Part shown: positions 22,435 through 34,290 of the stretch, one piece after another
Numbering within the stretch: the stretch's first letter is position 1
Layout: the number at the start of each line of letters is the position of its first letter
From: Pyrenochaeta sp. MPI-SDFR-AT-0127
Taxonomy: Eukaryota > Ascomycota > Dothideomycetes > Pleosporales > Cucurbitariaceae
Length of the DNA stretch: 64,000 bases
NCBI GenBank assembly: GCA_020747015.1
Contig: JAGTJM010000002.1
Location: forward strand, 1,240,001 to 1,304,000
Reading direction: 5' to 3'
Notes under the pieces: model-generated
What the model saw: only the letters and a program-made list of their open reading frames with translations
What the model was told of the DNA's origin: nothing
The model's database searches: none
Made by a program: the position numbers and the translations under genes

Positions 22435-23112
22435 GGCTCGAGTGTATTTCACTGGCCGCGGTTACCATGGGTGGGAAGATCTGTGCAAGTTTGTAGCAGG
22501 TGATATGCTTTATTAATGAATTCTCTTAACTGGAACATGTTAGACAGCGCTTGCGCCCTCGCCCTTTCACAATACCTTCATGTGCGGTCGTAAGGCCTTT
22601 TTGGCATTTTGCTCGCCCCGAAGGCGTCATATTACAGGGAAGATGTCGGAAGCTTCGATACTCCTCCTGGCTGCGATAGGTTGGGTTTTCAGTCGCACAA
22701 ATGTGTAAGTTTGGTGGTTAGAACTACAGAAAAGCAATCACAGTGAAGAGATAATTGCATATCAATAAGTTATCATCTAACGCAAAATAGAAGGGATTGT
22801 ATGATTCTTCCATTTGGTAGAGTTCCAAAACTCGGCAGAGATCATTGCCTGACCATTCTTTCCTGACATCGACCGTAGTCTCTAAAGTCATCACTCCAAC
22901 TGCCTAAAGTTTCTTGATCGGATTGCTAAAGAAGCTTTTAGGTTGTCGCGTAGTTCATTCATGTTTGCCCGAACACTTCGTCCTTAAGCCTAGAACTAAA
23001 CAAAATCTCTTGGTGGCGTAGACTACTGAGGCAACACTCTTATAGGTCGCCTCATACTAGTACTGACTACTACCGTCTTTCAAACCAATAAAGGGCCAAA
23101 GTCCTCCTCGAT
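22435..23112. other. Intergenic region upstream of the C2H2 gene
   Basis: About 680 bases with no gene. It holds the promoter side of the C2H2 gene and the 3' end of ALG10. Confidence 0.5.
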
Positions 23113-25000
23113 TTACCAGATGAATCGCTGCGTATTGCCAGGTTCACTAGGCCATGTGAAGCCTCGGTATAGGAAAGTGTAACATACGGCTGCATTGATG
23201 GCGAGTAGCCAGACTGTTTCGAGACTGAGACGCATATCGTACGGAACCCTACCAGTTACACTCTCTTTAGAAAGTGAAGCTGGAACATAGGGCACGTGCA
23301 GCCGCCAGATGATCCACGGGATGATAAAATAACGAGGCTCGACAAGAGGAGCAGTAATGACAGAAAGCGCCGTTGTCGCCAACCAGATGACAATGAAGCT
23401 GATTTGGCAGGGCTGACGGTCAGCCTCGTCGGTGGTTGGACGACCGCCCCGCTTCCGTGTGGTATCTGCTTTTCTATTGGATGGCGGTCCAAGGGCCTGG
23501 ACTGTTAGCCATGCACAGAAAAAGTATATCGGAGCTGCCAGATATCTTAGTACTGGTCGTTGCCGAAAGATGCGGAAGACATAGAAGACATAGTGTCTGT
23601 TGTCGGCCAAGGTGTACGGGTGGATGATGGTGTTGAAATGAATCGCAATGAGGCTACCAACAATGAAGAGGACAGCGACCAAGACACCTGGAAGCACCGC
23701 TTCACGCGAGGCATTGAGGCTGCTACACAAAAGTTGGAGTCGTTTGGGTAGGTGTGGAACCAAGGGTCCAAGGAGTGGTCCTACGACAAGAGGCGCTGAG
23801 AAGAAGGCGATGTATGGCCAGACGTAGAGCATCTGGGGAAGATGGATGGTGGCTGTATGAGCCGACTTATCGCCTATATAAGTTAGCCTCCTTTCGGATA
23901 TGTTGCATTTGTACGGCTGTATTTACCAAGTACTACACTGCCATTCCAGAGCACAAAGCCGCCAAATGCAGCGAGAAGAGCGGCATATGGTATAACAACC
24001 TGGATGACTAGAAGAGGTTTTCGCAAAGCAGCCATGACGACCGATAACAATAACAATATGTAATCTAGCTAGGTCAATGAAGCTCAACAAAATCAGCTTT
24101 ATGGTGTTGTACGAACCTCGGGGCTCTGCATCTTGCACCGAGCAATCATAGACCACGCCTTCGCGCCAGCTACTTTGAAATACTGTAGTTACGCCTTCTG
24201 CCCGCGACTTATCACGTGGGGGCCCATTTGCCTTAAGAGCGTCTATGATTGCGAGTCCAGCTGGAAACACAGCTACCCAGAAGATGTTCGTCTGCCGGAA
24301 CAAGAGTGCTATGATACCGATAGAGATTACGTTCATATTCTCAAAGATATTGCCGGCGATTGTGCTTTTCTTCATATAGGCGCTGTAATTTAGAAGAACG
24401 AACAACGTTGATAAAACATCAGTGTAATATAGCGCGGAAAAGAAAAACAGAGGAGGGAACAAGGCAATGTTGAGAGCAGAATGTGCATCGAGTAGGATTG
24501 TGGAATCCTGATTCTCAGGGCGGTTGTCGGTCTTCTCGTCGTCGTTCTTCTTTCGTTGGCTCTGGGTTGGGCTATTGCGCGCTCGGGAAAGTTGAAGAAT
24601 ACCGTAGCATAGAATGCAAATAAGGCAGATGGCTCCGGCATTCAGCACTCGGAGAGAAGATGTGTCACATCCAAGGAGTGGTTTCAGAAATTTGGTGATA
24701 ATGTATCTGAACTCGTCAGGCAATAGTCACATTGAATTGAAGGTTGCCATCGTACAAGCCGGGGGGTGTTGTAATCTTGGGGTCCCAAGAGTAGTCGAGT
24801 CTGCAGTACTTCTGAGCCTGCGGTACATGAAAATACTCATCCTTAACAATAATCAGTACGTTGTCAACTCGCATGCTGGATAGACATACAAGATAAGGCT
24901 CCGGAACTTCATGGGAGACCAGTTGATACCATGTCGCAGAAATATTTACAATCGCCAAAAGAGCAGCGGGCATAGCCCATGCTTGCAGCAATGACGGCAT
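23113..25000 (-). CDS. ALG10: Dol-P-Glc:Glc2Man9GlcNAc2 alpha-1,2-glucosyltransferase ALG10/DIE2
   Basis: Five exons (25000-24890, 24841-24756, 24706-24117, 24064-23927, 23873-23113) give 561 residues. The introns are 48-53 bases, and every junction keeps frame. The enzyme adds the third and last glucose to the dolichol-linked oligosaccharide in the ER lumen before transfer by oligosaccharyltransferase. Family marks are EPYL-DEYFHVPQAQKYC split by intron 1, ITTPPGLY split by intron 2, FFFSALYYTDVLSTL, LFRQTNIFWVAVFPAG, HLPQMLYVWPY, HPYTLADNRHYVFYVFR and PRYFIIPWIIWRL. About ten hydrophobic segments fit a polytopic ER membrane protein. A charged, variable cytosolic loop (RKADTTRKRGGRPTTDEADR) is as in relatives. 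The gene is divergent from PSF2 across 178 bases. Confidence 0.93.
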
Positions 25001-25178
25001 TAGTCTCCTTGCAAGTAGCCGGGAGGACGGTGATGTGTGGGAATGACTGTCGAGTTACCTGTGGACAAGTTGCGGTGGGTGTTCCTGAATCGGCTAGGCT
25101 CGATTTGGGTGTTTTCCGCGGCGCGTCTTCACTCTCCCAAACTACGACTTGACGATCACAACGTTGCGCGGAGAAACT
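25001..25178. promoter_or_regulatory. Short bidirectional promoter ALG10 / PSF2
   Basis: Only 178 bases separate the two start codons, so both promoters and leaders must share this space. No clear TATA is seen. Confidence 0.6.
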
Positions 25179-26039
25179 ATGGCATTGCCCCTTCCACCGG
25201 GGTTGACGCCCCCAGAGATTGCATTTCTGTGTGAGATGGAGCTTGTCACTGTGATACCGCGCCAGAGACTCGAAGCGCTTGGACTTCTAGGGGTACGTAT
25301 GCCCCTCCAACGCCCCGCTACAAGACTTATATGTACACGTCGGCATAGGACAAGAGAACTGACGGCCATATAGGGACCAATTAGGCCTCTAAATCCACCT
25401 CACCGAACCAATATCCCCCTCTGGCTTGCGCTCCTGCTAAAGCGACAACGTCGTGCCAACATCCTCCCACCACCATGGCTCAACTCTCACTCTCTTACCG
25501 CAATCCTCGACCACGAAACAGAGCATGAAAACACTTTCTCTCCACCACCGCGGTTACCCCCGCAACCATCGAATAATACGCTGCCGACATCACCCCCGTT
25601 TCTACAGACATCAACCGCAGATGCGGCGCCAGACGCTCTGCCATATCACTGGCTCGAGTTGGGTGAAATGCTGCTCGAAGCCGCGTCGGATGATTTTGAG
25701 GAACCTGATAATGTAAGGCAGTTATTAAGAGGCTTAAGGGAAGTGCGGATGGCGAAGCTTAGGAGCGGTGTTGACGTTCTGGATGCCGGAGGTGGAGTCA
25801 AAATGAATGGCGTTGGGGGAATGGAAGTTGGCGAAGGGCGGGCCTTCGTCACTGGAGTCATAGATGGATTGAGGTACGCATCAACGAAGTTGAGGTATTA
25901 TTCGATGTTTGCTAATTCAGGTAGGAGAATCTCAGCTTCCCGCGAGCAACAACGCAAAGACAGAGATCGAGAAGAGTTGGAGAATGGCTACTCTGGTACT
26001 ACAGGCGACTATGATGATGACGAGATGGAGATGCAGTGA
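25179..26039 (+). CDS. PSF2: GINS complex subunit PSF2
   Basis: Two exons, 25179-25292 and 25374-26039, give 259 residues. The 81-base intron (GTACGT...CTGAC...TAG) sits in phase 0. The start MALPLPPGLTPPEIAFLCEM, then VTVIPRQRLEAL, GPIRPLNPP, PLWLALLLKRQRRANILPPPWL and the later LRGLREVRMAKLRSG are typical of Psf2. GINS (Sld5-Psf1-Psf2-Psf3) joins Cdc45 and MCM2-7 to form the replicative CMG helicase in the nucleus. A proline-rich insert after HETEHENTFS and an acidic tail lie outside the core. The ATG chosen is the first that gives the conserved N-terminus; earlier ATGs are out of frame or before stops. Confidence 0.93.
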
Positions 26040-29000
26040 ATTGTGTCCTGCATAAGAGTGCCACAACGAACGACATCGTCACACCATGGGACCATCGCTG
26101 TTCACTGAACCCGTGTCATTGAACCTTTTGATGCAATTGCTCAAGGTTTCTCAGCAGTCCTCAGGTCTTGCCTCAGCCAAGTAGCATTGAGAGACGCCAT
26201 GCAATCTACTCCTCTTCAATCATCATTATCGCACCATACATTGGCATTCCTCATCGCCAACATCAATCCGAAACGAATAGTGGGCATCGCAATCCACACC
26301 CCGAATGGCCGTACCAGGAAACTTTCAGCATCGTCCAAGACAATGTCTCACCTTGAGCGTGTCAACGTTGTTCCGCACCTCAGTGTCTTCTAGACCTTCA
26401 AGTCATTGACACGATCACGGCAGACCTTGGAACAGGCAAGACCCCTTGAGTTCGGGTTGTTCGTGGTTTACATCGGACCACAAAAGACGTTGTGTGACAG
26501 CGGTAGATGCACCATCCCGAGTGGCGTCAAGGGACCGTTACGCAAACGTGCCGTAGAAGCAGCGTTATCAATGGGTGCGGGATAGCCTTCTGTGGATGAT
26601 CCACCAGAAACTTAAAGGACGCTACTATTCTGCTATGCACTAGGAAGATTGGGGAAGAACGGTGGCCCTCAGAATCGCCATGGACCAGGCAGGCAGATTA
26701 TGGGTTCTAAAGTTCAACTCCGTCTGAGCTGCAAGACACGACCCAGGGTCTGAGAAGGCCGGCGGTGTCGTGACAAGGTTCCCATGCATGTAGGGTTGAA
26801 GATCACTACCGCTGAAGTATCTTCTGGTGACGTTCTCGGGGCAATGCACGAGAACTATCCTCGAGACGGACGATCATCCCTCGAAGCGCCAGAACCTCGA
26901 GTCATATCTGCCCACATATTCGCACGTGCAAGATCCCCATCGGGCCCAATGACACCCCTAATATTCCCTTGCACCCCGAATCCATGGAAAAATCGATATC
27001 TCAGCATATTCCGATCCCTGTTCAAAGTCTATACACAACATCAGCTGTTAGATACAGCATCCAATACACAAAAGCAAAATGCAGCCCAATACTTCTCGCC
27101 TACATGCACTCCACTCTTTCTCAGAAGCCTTGCATGAAGGATGTTGACGCTTGTTGTGCGAGTCGTGAACTTGCGCCCAATGACTCAGTGATGCGCATAA
27201 TATGACAGGACCAAGTCCTTAATTGATGCAGCGGCTAGTGCCTGTCAACGTTGCTTGTTCTCACGGCGCCGATACGTATCGATGTGAAATTTTTCTGCAT
27301 GACGGGGTCCCGCGTAGCAAGTGTGGTTGCAACTTTGCCTTTTGTAGTCCCAGGTATATAAGTGTCCCTAGAACTTTTGCACCATTCCTTGCTGCCCAAA
27401 ACATGTGTCGCCGCGCAATGGGCAGCGGGTAACGGGACCAAGCAACATGGGCAGACCACGACGCTGATCCGTTCAAACGTGTGTGGCGACATCTTTGTCC
27501 TTTGGCTTTGGTGTCATGTCGTGCATCTGCGGCAACAACGGTTTTCCCTGTGCTGGCCCAAAAAAAAAGTTTCCTGTGCTTTGGGATCCTCTTTTCGTCA
27601 TCGATCACCATCCATGAACGGCTCTCTTCCTTGCGCATCCGCGCCATGGATTTCCCTAGACCGAGCCCTGGAATTCGCATGGGGAAGGGGTGTTTCTAGT
27701 GCTGATGGTTACTCCAACGCATGGCCCGCGTGGAGTCGACATGCAACGTTCTAAACCTTCGAACCAACACCGGGCCGATGCGTTTGTCGGGTTTAAACTG
27801 TAGTGGCATCATCATTACATTAATAGAATATGACTTATAGGTTTTTTTTGGACTATTGGTTTTTTTGCTTTCTCTTTATTGTGTCTATGTATCGATTTAC
27901 CCTATTGAATGTTTTCTTCACTCACCCCAAAAGAGAGAGAGAGAGAGAGTCAATCCGTCCGAATTCATCACGGATCCACACTGCCGTCCCCCAATCTCCA
28001 CAACGTCGGCGAGAACGAGACTCAAGCACTTTCTCCAACAGTGAAAATGCAATAAGGTACCAGGGTACTCTTAACATACATCCACAGCCGGCCTCCAAAT
28101 TACTCTTTCCAGCAGGTTCTGTACATGAAAAGAAGCAAGTGAGACGCCTCTAGCAGTGATCTGATACCAGCCTTGACCGTGGAGATAAAAAAAGAAGGAA
28201 GAAAAACGTGCAAGAAGGAGATTAGGGTTCGTACTGTCCGTAGTGGTTCTGGTGAGGAATTTTCCTCGAATGGGGATGAGGCGGGTCGAGTTTGTGATTG
28301 CCGGTTTGGGTGTGGTGAAACGGGGGAACCTGGGTGCTGGGATAAGGATCTGGGGAAGCAAGACGGTTCCCGGACACGTTGTGTAGGGGAGTTTTATTTT
28401 GAACAAAGAAGCGTAGTACGAATGTACGTCATCTGCTGAGTTGGAGGTGTAGTTCATCGTATTAATGATGAGGGTTCGCTATGACGTGCGGGGTCTGTTC
28501 TTCAGTAGCCCTGACACGTGGTGGAGAAGGATGCAAATTTTTGGATCATACCACGCCGCAGATTCGCATGACGACGTGCCTACCTTGTTGTTGCATACAC
28601 GAGAACGCAGGTACAAATTAATTGCCCTCATGACTTGCAGTGTACGATCGCTGAGCAATTCGGCCGTATGTTCAAAAAGCCTCCGCTATATCGCCGCCTC
28701 GCCATTGCAAGGGCATTACAACCGTAACTAGTCGGTTCCTTTATTGCAATCGCAATGGTTGCCTGGTTTAATCATGTATTTGAAGCGTGGAACAATCTTT
28801 GCTCGTACCGGCGCCGATATGAAGGGCTCGCGATCCTCGAGGGAGTTCAAGTGCGGCTTTATTTGCAAGTTCAGATCGAACACGCGTCGGAAAGTCGACT
28901 GGTGCGCGACGATTGATTGTGGCGGCGAAGCAGTTCATTTAACTGCTATGGAAACGTACGAGTTCTGCATGGATGACACCACGCTCTAGATCATGGCATC

Positions 29001-31960
29001 GTGGCTCTCTGTGACGTGGTTCACTATCGTGAGTATTTCCACATTGATCACAACGCAACGGAGCCTGGGTTGGTTACTTGTAGGGCCGGGCGCGCCGATA
29101 TCAGGCGCAGAGGTCGAGACTTTCTCCCTCGTGTGTAGGCAAAATAGTGCCGGCCTCGTTTGCTCTAGCCTCTCCACTATGGTTCGATAACGGTTCGTGG
29201 AAAACGCCATGTAGCGCAAGACAACGCGATGATTTTGAGTATTTGAGAACATTGAGAGCAAGTCCGGAAACGGACCGTCCAAATGAACGTGCTTTCCGAG
29301 TGAGAAGAATGCAACAGAAACAGAAAAAGTGTAACATGGTGCATGGCAATCATGAAGCGCATGGAAAACGTGGACAGGAAAGAATGAGAGGCGTCCTTGG
29401 CAGAACCCAAAACATGCGAGGCTTCGCGTAGAGGTGAAGCGAAACGCGAGGTGATTATGGTGTCGGGGGACCAGTTCATCGGAAAGACCACGGCGTAACT
29501 AAAGACTGAGCATGCGAAATGGAAATAATGTGGAACTTACAGGATGCTTACTATCTGCAAGGTACTGTCAACCGTGTTCTGTGGAGAAACGGTACCATGG
29601 CTTTCTGCGGCCCAGACCCGACTGATGACAATAGACTCTAGGAACGCAAAGTCCAGCCGACTCCTTGCGATCCTTCCAATGTTTGGTGATCCCGCAGGAG
29701 TAAAGAGGCCCGCTGCATACTGACAAGAACATCCGCTTGAACCGGACGCCGAGGAAGATAAAGCTTTCATACGAACACGTGATTCGAAGGCTCGAATTCC
29801 ACGGAGAGACTGTTGATCCTCGCTCAATAAAGTCTCCACTGTTCAGTTGCAGGGCTTGGGGGCACGGGCAAGTGGTTATTGCCTAGCAAGTCAATATCAC
29901 AACGTTTGACCACCTCTGACTTTTTCTCTCGTTGGGATGAAGTCCGAGGAGCATTGTAGCATGAGTTGCTTTGCATGAAATGTGCTTCAGCTCGGCGCTC
30001 ATCAAGTGAATGCTGCGCCGCCACGATGCATGTTGTTTATGATCACCTGATATCAGCAATCACGATTCTCCTTGCATAGGAATTGAGGCACGTCTCGCGT
30101 CCCAAATCTCGGTACACATGCGTCGGAGTGATGGCCGCATTGCAGTAGGCCCGGTGTGCGCTCCGAAGTGTCGGGTCCTAGTTGCTCGGCATGTGGGGTG
30201 ATGGCACTGGCAAAGAGGCTGTTTCGGGCGCTGGGGGGGCGCATCAACAAAAAAAGAAACCCCTTGATTATGGCGAAGGAGCTGAGCGTTGCATCCCGTG
30301 AAATGCGCCACGGCCGAGGATCTTCATGCAAGGATACATGACGGGAGTTTGGTCAGAATTACGACTTGGCCCCGGGGATTGAGATTTCTAATGTCAACAT
30401 GATCCAAAAGTTTGGGAGATGCCCGGCATTGAGTGTCCGGCGAATTGGAGCACCGGCAGTTCAAGGGTGTCCCTTCAAACGGCATGCTTGCTAGCATTAG
30501 TGCATTTGGTTTCCATCCGAGCCCAGCTCGTTGATGGCTTATAGGGCTGTGAAGAAATTGCTGTTGGAAGGTTTTCAGAGACGAAGAGAAGGGCCGACCA
30601 AATGATAGGAGTAAAGCCTATGAATGCGCAGTGTCGTATGCGGCACTCGGGTGAACGGTGGTAGGGCAATTTTAATTGGGCCATGGCGTGGCTTTTTCGC
30701 GGAAGAATAATGCGCATCCGCGGTGGACGAGATTAAGTTTTGAGATGGACAAAAGCCACATGCTTAAGCGGGAGGATCAAAGGCCGAGGCAACATAAGAG
30801 TTTGGGCTGATTGGTGAAGAGGACAACTACTTGAGTTCAAGTAATAACAGCCGGTATCGGTTATAACCAGTCGTCGTTGGGTATTAAGATCGAAGATAAT
30901 CGCTGACAGAAATCGATGCCTGTGTTCAGGGCACAGATACCGGGGATCGCGAAATCCATGACTGGTAAGAACTGTCGTTGTCTGCATCCTCCCAGGAACG
31001 AGATGCAGGGTAACAATGACCGTGCAGACAATCAGTTGTGAGCTTCCATGCTGGCATCGTAGTTGTGATCTCAAACCACGATCGCTGTGGCGGAGACACT
31101 CCGAGCCTGGTTGAGAGTACGTAAGGCTCGAATACTAACAGCAGACCTCGGTTTGTTTGTCGGTGCAGGTTCCGATGGCCCCGCAACTTAGAGCACACGC
31201 GACAGCTCTAGTTGATGGTTCGTGTAGTCATGTTGAGGAATTCAATGGTGTGATAGAGACGCGGCGCCGTTGGTGATGTGTGTTTTCAGAGTGCATGTTG
31301 TGGTGTTAGGTCGAAAAGCCTCGGCTTTCTGGCGTGTTGCTCCAGCTCTAAATGCTAGAATACGAAGATATATCACAGTCGTTGCTCCAGCAAAGGTGAC
31401 GAGAGTGATTGCACGCGCAGAAGAGCGCTGTATGGGGATACCTTGTGCAGATCTAGAATCCGTTTAGGGTTAGTACGCTGACTGAGCCGTCATTGGGGCA
31501 GGGATGATCCTTTTGGAATCGGACACTTACCAAGTGATCGGCGTGCACCTCTGAGCAAATTCTGAATTGCAATGGCATCAAGAGAACGGGCCGACAGCGC
31601 CTGTTTCACGCCCCTGGGGAAATGTTGTCCGACCAGGGAAGCTAGCTGTGGAAGGGACTCAGAGGCGGTCGATCCCGCCGAAGGGGTCGAGATCAGGGCT
31701 AGGTCGAACGGGTCGATACAGCTGTATTGAGGGCGCAGCACTAAAGCGCAGTTGAGAAGGTGCTGTGGCATAAGCCTAGAGCGTATTGCCGGTATAGGCT
31801 CAATTGGCGCGAGGGCGTGTGTCGGGGCTCTGCGGGTGTCATTGTCTTGGCACACAGTTTTGCTTTTCGGTTCACCACCGCATATGAAGTTGGATTTGCA
31901 GTGAGCGACACCGGGATGCGTCGGCTTTAGACGAAGAGTGAGGCTGCCGTCAAACGTGTA
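26040..31960. other. Long gene-poor region left of the Tc1 element
   Basis: About 5.9 kb with no gene I can support. Frames are short, mixed on both strands and without motifs. An (AG)n microsatellite lies at 27932-27949. The base composition is not strongly AT-rich, so this is not an obvious RIP-decayed repeat. No tRNA-like A/B boxes were found by eye. It may hold regulatory DNA, non-coding RNA or genes too diverged to see. Confidence 0.45.
27932..27949. repeat. (AG)n microsatellite
   Basis: Nine AG dinucleotides in a row. Confidence 0.9.
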
Positions 31961-32025
31961 CAGTCCCCCCCATGAATTGACTGCTAGCGCGAGACGAGAT
32001 GTGATGAGATTTGGTCCGTGCGGCA
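31961..32025 (+). repeat. Left terminal inverted repeat of the Tc1 element
   Basis: 65 bp starting CAGTCCCCCC. Compared with the right repeat it carries A, T and T in place of G, C and C at repeat positions 39, 45 and 51. Confidence 0.95.
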
Positions 32026-32083
32026 CAGCCCTAGTCTAAGTTTCTATTCATTTTTATATGTACAACAAGACAGCAGCAATGCT

Positions 32084-33118
32084 CTACCACTTTGTATGAA
32101 GGCCTTCTGCCTGGATCACTGCAACACAGCGCTCACGCATGGACAGGATATACTTTTTATAGTCTTCAACCGTGATTTTCTCCCACTCCTCCTCCAGATA
32201 GAGCTTAACCTCCTCTGTTGTCTTAGGATATCGCTGGGCGACTCGATGCTTGAGCATCTGCCACACGTTCTCAATAGGGTTGAGATCTGGTGAATTAGCT
32301 GGCCAAGTCATCTTTATAATTTGGAGCAGCCTCTGCGCAGCCTTTGTTTCTTTTGAGTTATGAATAGAACAGTTATCCTCCATAAAGATCATCTCTTTAT
32401 TAAAGTAGGCAGCCATCTCTCTTTGGAATTCCTTAATGTAAGGAAGAATATGCTTAATATAGACGTGAGAAGTAACTGTCTTCTTCTTATTCACGCACCA
32501 ATCTTTCTCAAAGAGAATAAGAGGCCCTTTGAATAGGCCTGAGATAATGCCCCAGACCATGCAGCATGAGTAACGTCTGAAACGAGGGATAAGGCAGTCT
32601 TGATCAAGTCTCTCTTCTGCCATCCTTGTCACAAATATCTTGCCTCCTCCTAGTCTTGCAGACATCTCGTCACTCCATCCAACTCTGAGCCAGTCTTGAT
32701 CTTCCCATTCAACATGCTTATATGCCCAAACCAGTCTATCATATCTATGCTTATCTGTGAGGAGAGGTTTCTCTGTTGCAACGCGTCTGAAGTATCTCTC
32801 TTTTTCAAATGCTGCCTTCAGCGTCCTGCTGCAAAGATGCCACCCCAGCTCTGCTGCGACCTCCTTCCACGGCTTTCTTCTTTGAACGTGATCCTGAGTC
32901 GCATAAGCAACAAGTCTTTGTCTCTTTGGCGTATCAAGGATAGGCTTACGGCCTGGTGGAGGAGGTGGAGGCGTCTCGCCTGTTCGAAGGCAGAGAGAGA
33001 TCGTTGTCTGAGGAATCTGGAGGTAGATTGAGATTTCTGTCTGCTTATAACCAAGATCATGCATTGTATGTATCTGAATTCTCTCCTTATATGAGAGGCG
33101 AGCCTTTGGAGACCTCAT
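32084..33118 (-). CDS. Tc1/mariner transposase (DD34E)
   Basis: Uninterrupted frame of 344 residues from the ATG at 33118. The frame is open 17 codons further but without an ATG. The N-terminus MRSPKARLSYKERIQIHTMH starts a helix-turn-helix (GYKQTEISIYLQIPQTTIS), followed by a GRKP hook and a second HTH (KPWKEVAAELG...CSRTLKAAF). The catalytic triad is visible as VGWSDE, IFMEDN and NPIENVW, with exactly 34 residues between the second Asp and the Glu, the Tc1 spacing. The enzyme cuts and pastes the element into TA. It fills the element between the inverted repeats, and no stop or frameshift is seen. Confidence 0.93.
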   Translation of the reverse strand: MRSPKARLSYKERIQIHTMHDLGYKQTEISIYLQIPQTTISLCLRTGETPPPPPPGRKPILDTPKRQRLVAYATQDHVQRRKPWKEVAAELGWHLCSRTLKAAFEKERYFRRVATEKPLLTDKHRYDRLVWAYKHVEWEDQDWLRVGWSDEMSARLGGGKIFVTRMAEERLDQDCLIPRFRRYSCCMVWGIISGLFKGPLILFEKDWCVNKKKTVTSHVYIKHILPYIKEFQREMAAYFNKEMIFMEDNCSIHNSKETKAAQRLLQIIKMTWPANSPDLNPIENVWQMLKHRVAQRYPKTTEEVKLYLEEEWEKITVEDYKKYILSMRERCVAVIQAEGLHTKW

Positions 33119-33199
33119 TATCAAAAAAAAAAGAACGATAGTGAAGCGCAAGCATCTGTTTACTGCCAAAGTTGTGTGATCAAAGATGTGACCCCTTCC

Positions 33200-33264
33200 T
33201 GCCGCACGGACCAGATCTCGTCACACCTCGTCTCGCGCTAGCAGTCAATTCATGGGGGGGACTG
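33200..33264 (-). repeat. Right terminal inverted repeat of the Tc1 element
   Basis: 65 bp ending GGGGGGACTG before the TA duplication at 33265-33266. Confidence 0.95.
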
Positions 33265-34170
33265 TAGGAGGTGGTGGTCTACGCAGACATCACCACGAGC
33301 AAGGGCGCCCAGATGTTATGTGGAGGCAGAAGCCAGCAAAAGAAAAATGATAGCATGGGGGCCGAAGTCGATAGGTACCTCAGCCGTCCCTGACAGATAC
33401 GAAGCCTCTACTTGTAACTAGGTCAATGCAGACTCCCGACCAGGAAGTTCATGGCAACGGAATCTCGTGGAATCTGGGGGCAGGCAAGACCAAGATTGGC
33501 AGACGTGCTAGCGCCATATGGACATGGTTTGGTCTGTAAATGCTATGGCCTGTCGAGGCCAGATACAGCCGAGCAAGGGAGAAGACTTGCTGGAAATGCC
33601 ATCGAGCTGGGCGTGGTGAAGTGCAGGACGCTCGGTTCGATGACCGGTGCATGAGGCTATTGCAGTCTAGGGCAGAGCGAAATGGTTGAGGCTAAGCGCG
33701 GGTGGATGACGTCGAAAAGCTCCGGACGACGCTCTGCCGCACATTGCTTTTCTGCATGGTGAGACCAAAGACGTTTTCCTCGACGGCAAAGGCAGTTTTG
33801 TTGGCTCGTCTCTTGCGACATGCTGAGGGCAAATACGGGCGGGTCGACAGTGCCGCAGCCGGCAGTCGGAGTGTTTTTTCATTAGAAAATGGGAGCCATG
33901 TGGCCAATGGGAAGGGCGCGCAGAATTACAAAAACACAGGCGAGGGCTGATTGGCGGCGCTGGCGAGTTAGTGCGCGGGGAGCGTGTGCCGCCGGCAGCG
34001 TCCCCGGAAAGGGCAACAGACGCAGCTCGAGCAGAGAAGCGATCTTTGCCGCATCCAGGCCTCGAGGGACGCGACCGGGGCAGAGGTTCGCGGTGGGGCT
34101 CTCAAGCCTCGCGCTGCAGGTCCTGGTTCGCGTCCCGGCGTGTGCCTGCGGGTTTTCATGCAGGCGGCGG
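33265..34170. other. Intergenic region right of the Tc1 element
   Basis: About 900 bases, becoming GC-rich toward the right. No gene is supported. The longer frames here have Arg/Ala-rich composition expected of non-coding GC-rich DNA. Confidence 0.45.
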
Positions 34171-34290
34171 CATTCGCAGCATTTCACAGCATTTCACAGC
34201 ATTTCACAGCATTTCACAGCATTTCACAGCATTTCACAGCATTTGCCTGCATTTGACTGCACCTCACAGCATCTACCTGCATTTGCTTGG
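34171..34290. repeat. 10-bp minisatellite, ATTTCACAGC
   Basis: Six exact ATTTCACAGC units (34181-34240) are flanked by about six diverged units (34171-34180 and 34241-34290), all keeping the 10-base step. It lies about 1.4 kb before the Ras exchange factor gene. Confidence 0.92.

Larger units (their letters stand above)
31961..33264 (-). mobile_element. Complete Tc1/mariner-type DNA transposon, 1304 bp
   Basis: The element has 65-bp terminal inverted repeats (31961-32025 and 33200-33264) that match at 62 of 65 positions and begin CAGTCCCCCC. TA dinucleotides at 31959-31960 and 33265-33266 are the expected target duplication. One uninterrupted transposase fills the interior. All parts needed in cis are visible, so it may be recent and active. 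It sits in gene-poor DNA. Confidence 0.95.

Noticed and set aside
27261..27754. Overlapping 130-139 codon frames on both strands
   Set aside because: Both strands are open at once in mixed-composition DNA and neither shows a domain.
31490..32026. 178-codon minus-strand open frame crossing the left end of the transposon
   Set aside because: It runs through the inverted repeat and insertion point, so it cannot be an ancestral gene, and has no motif.
31961..33264. RIP as the cause of the three differences between the two inverted repeats
   Set aside because: The changes are C/G to T/A transitions but none sits in CpA context, and the transposase frame is intact.
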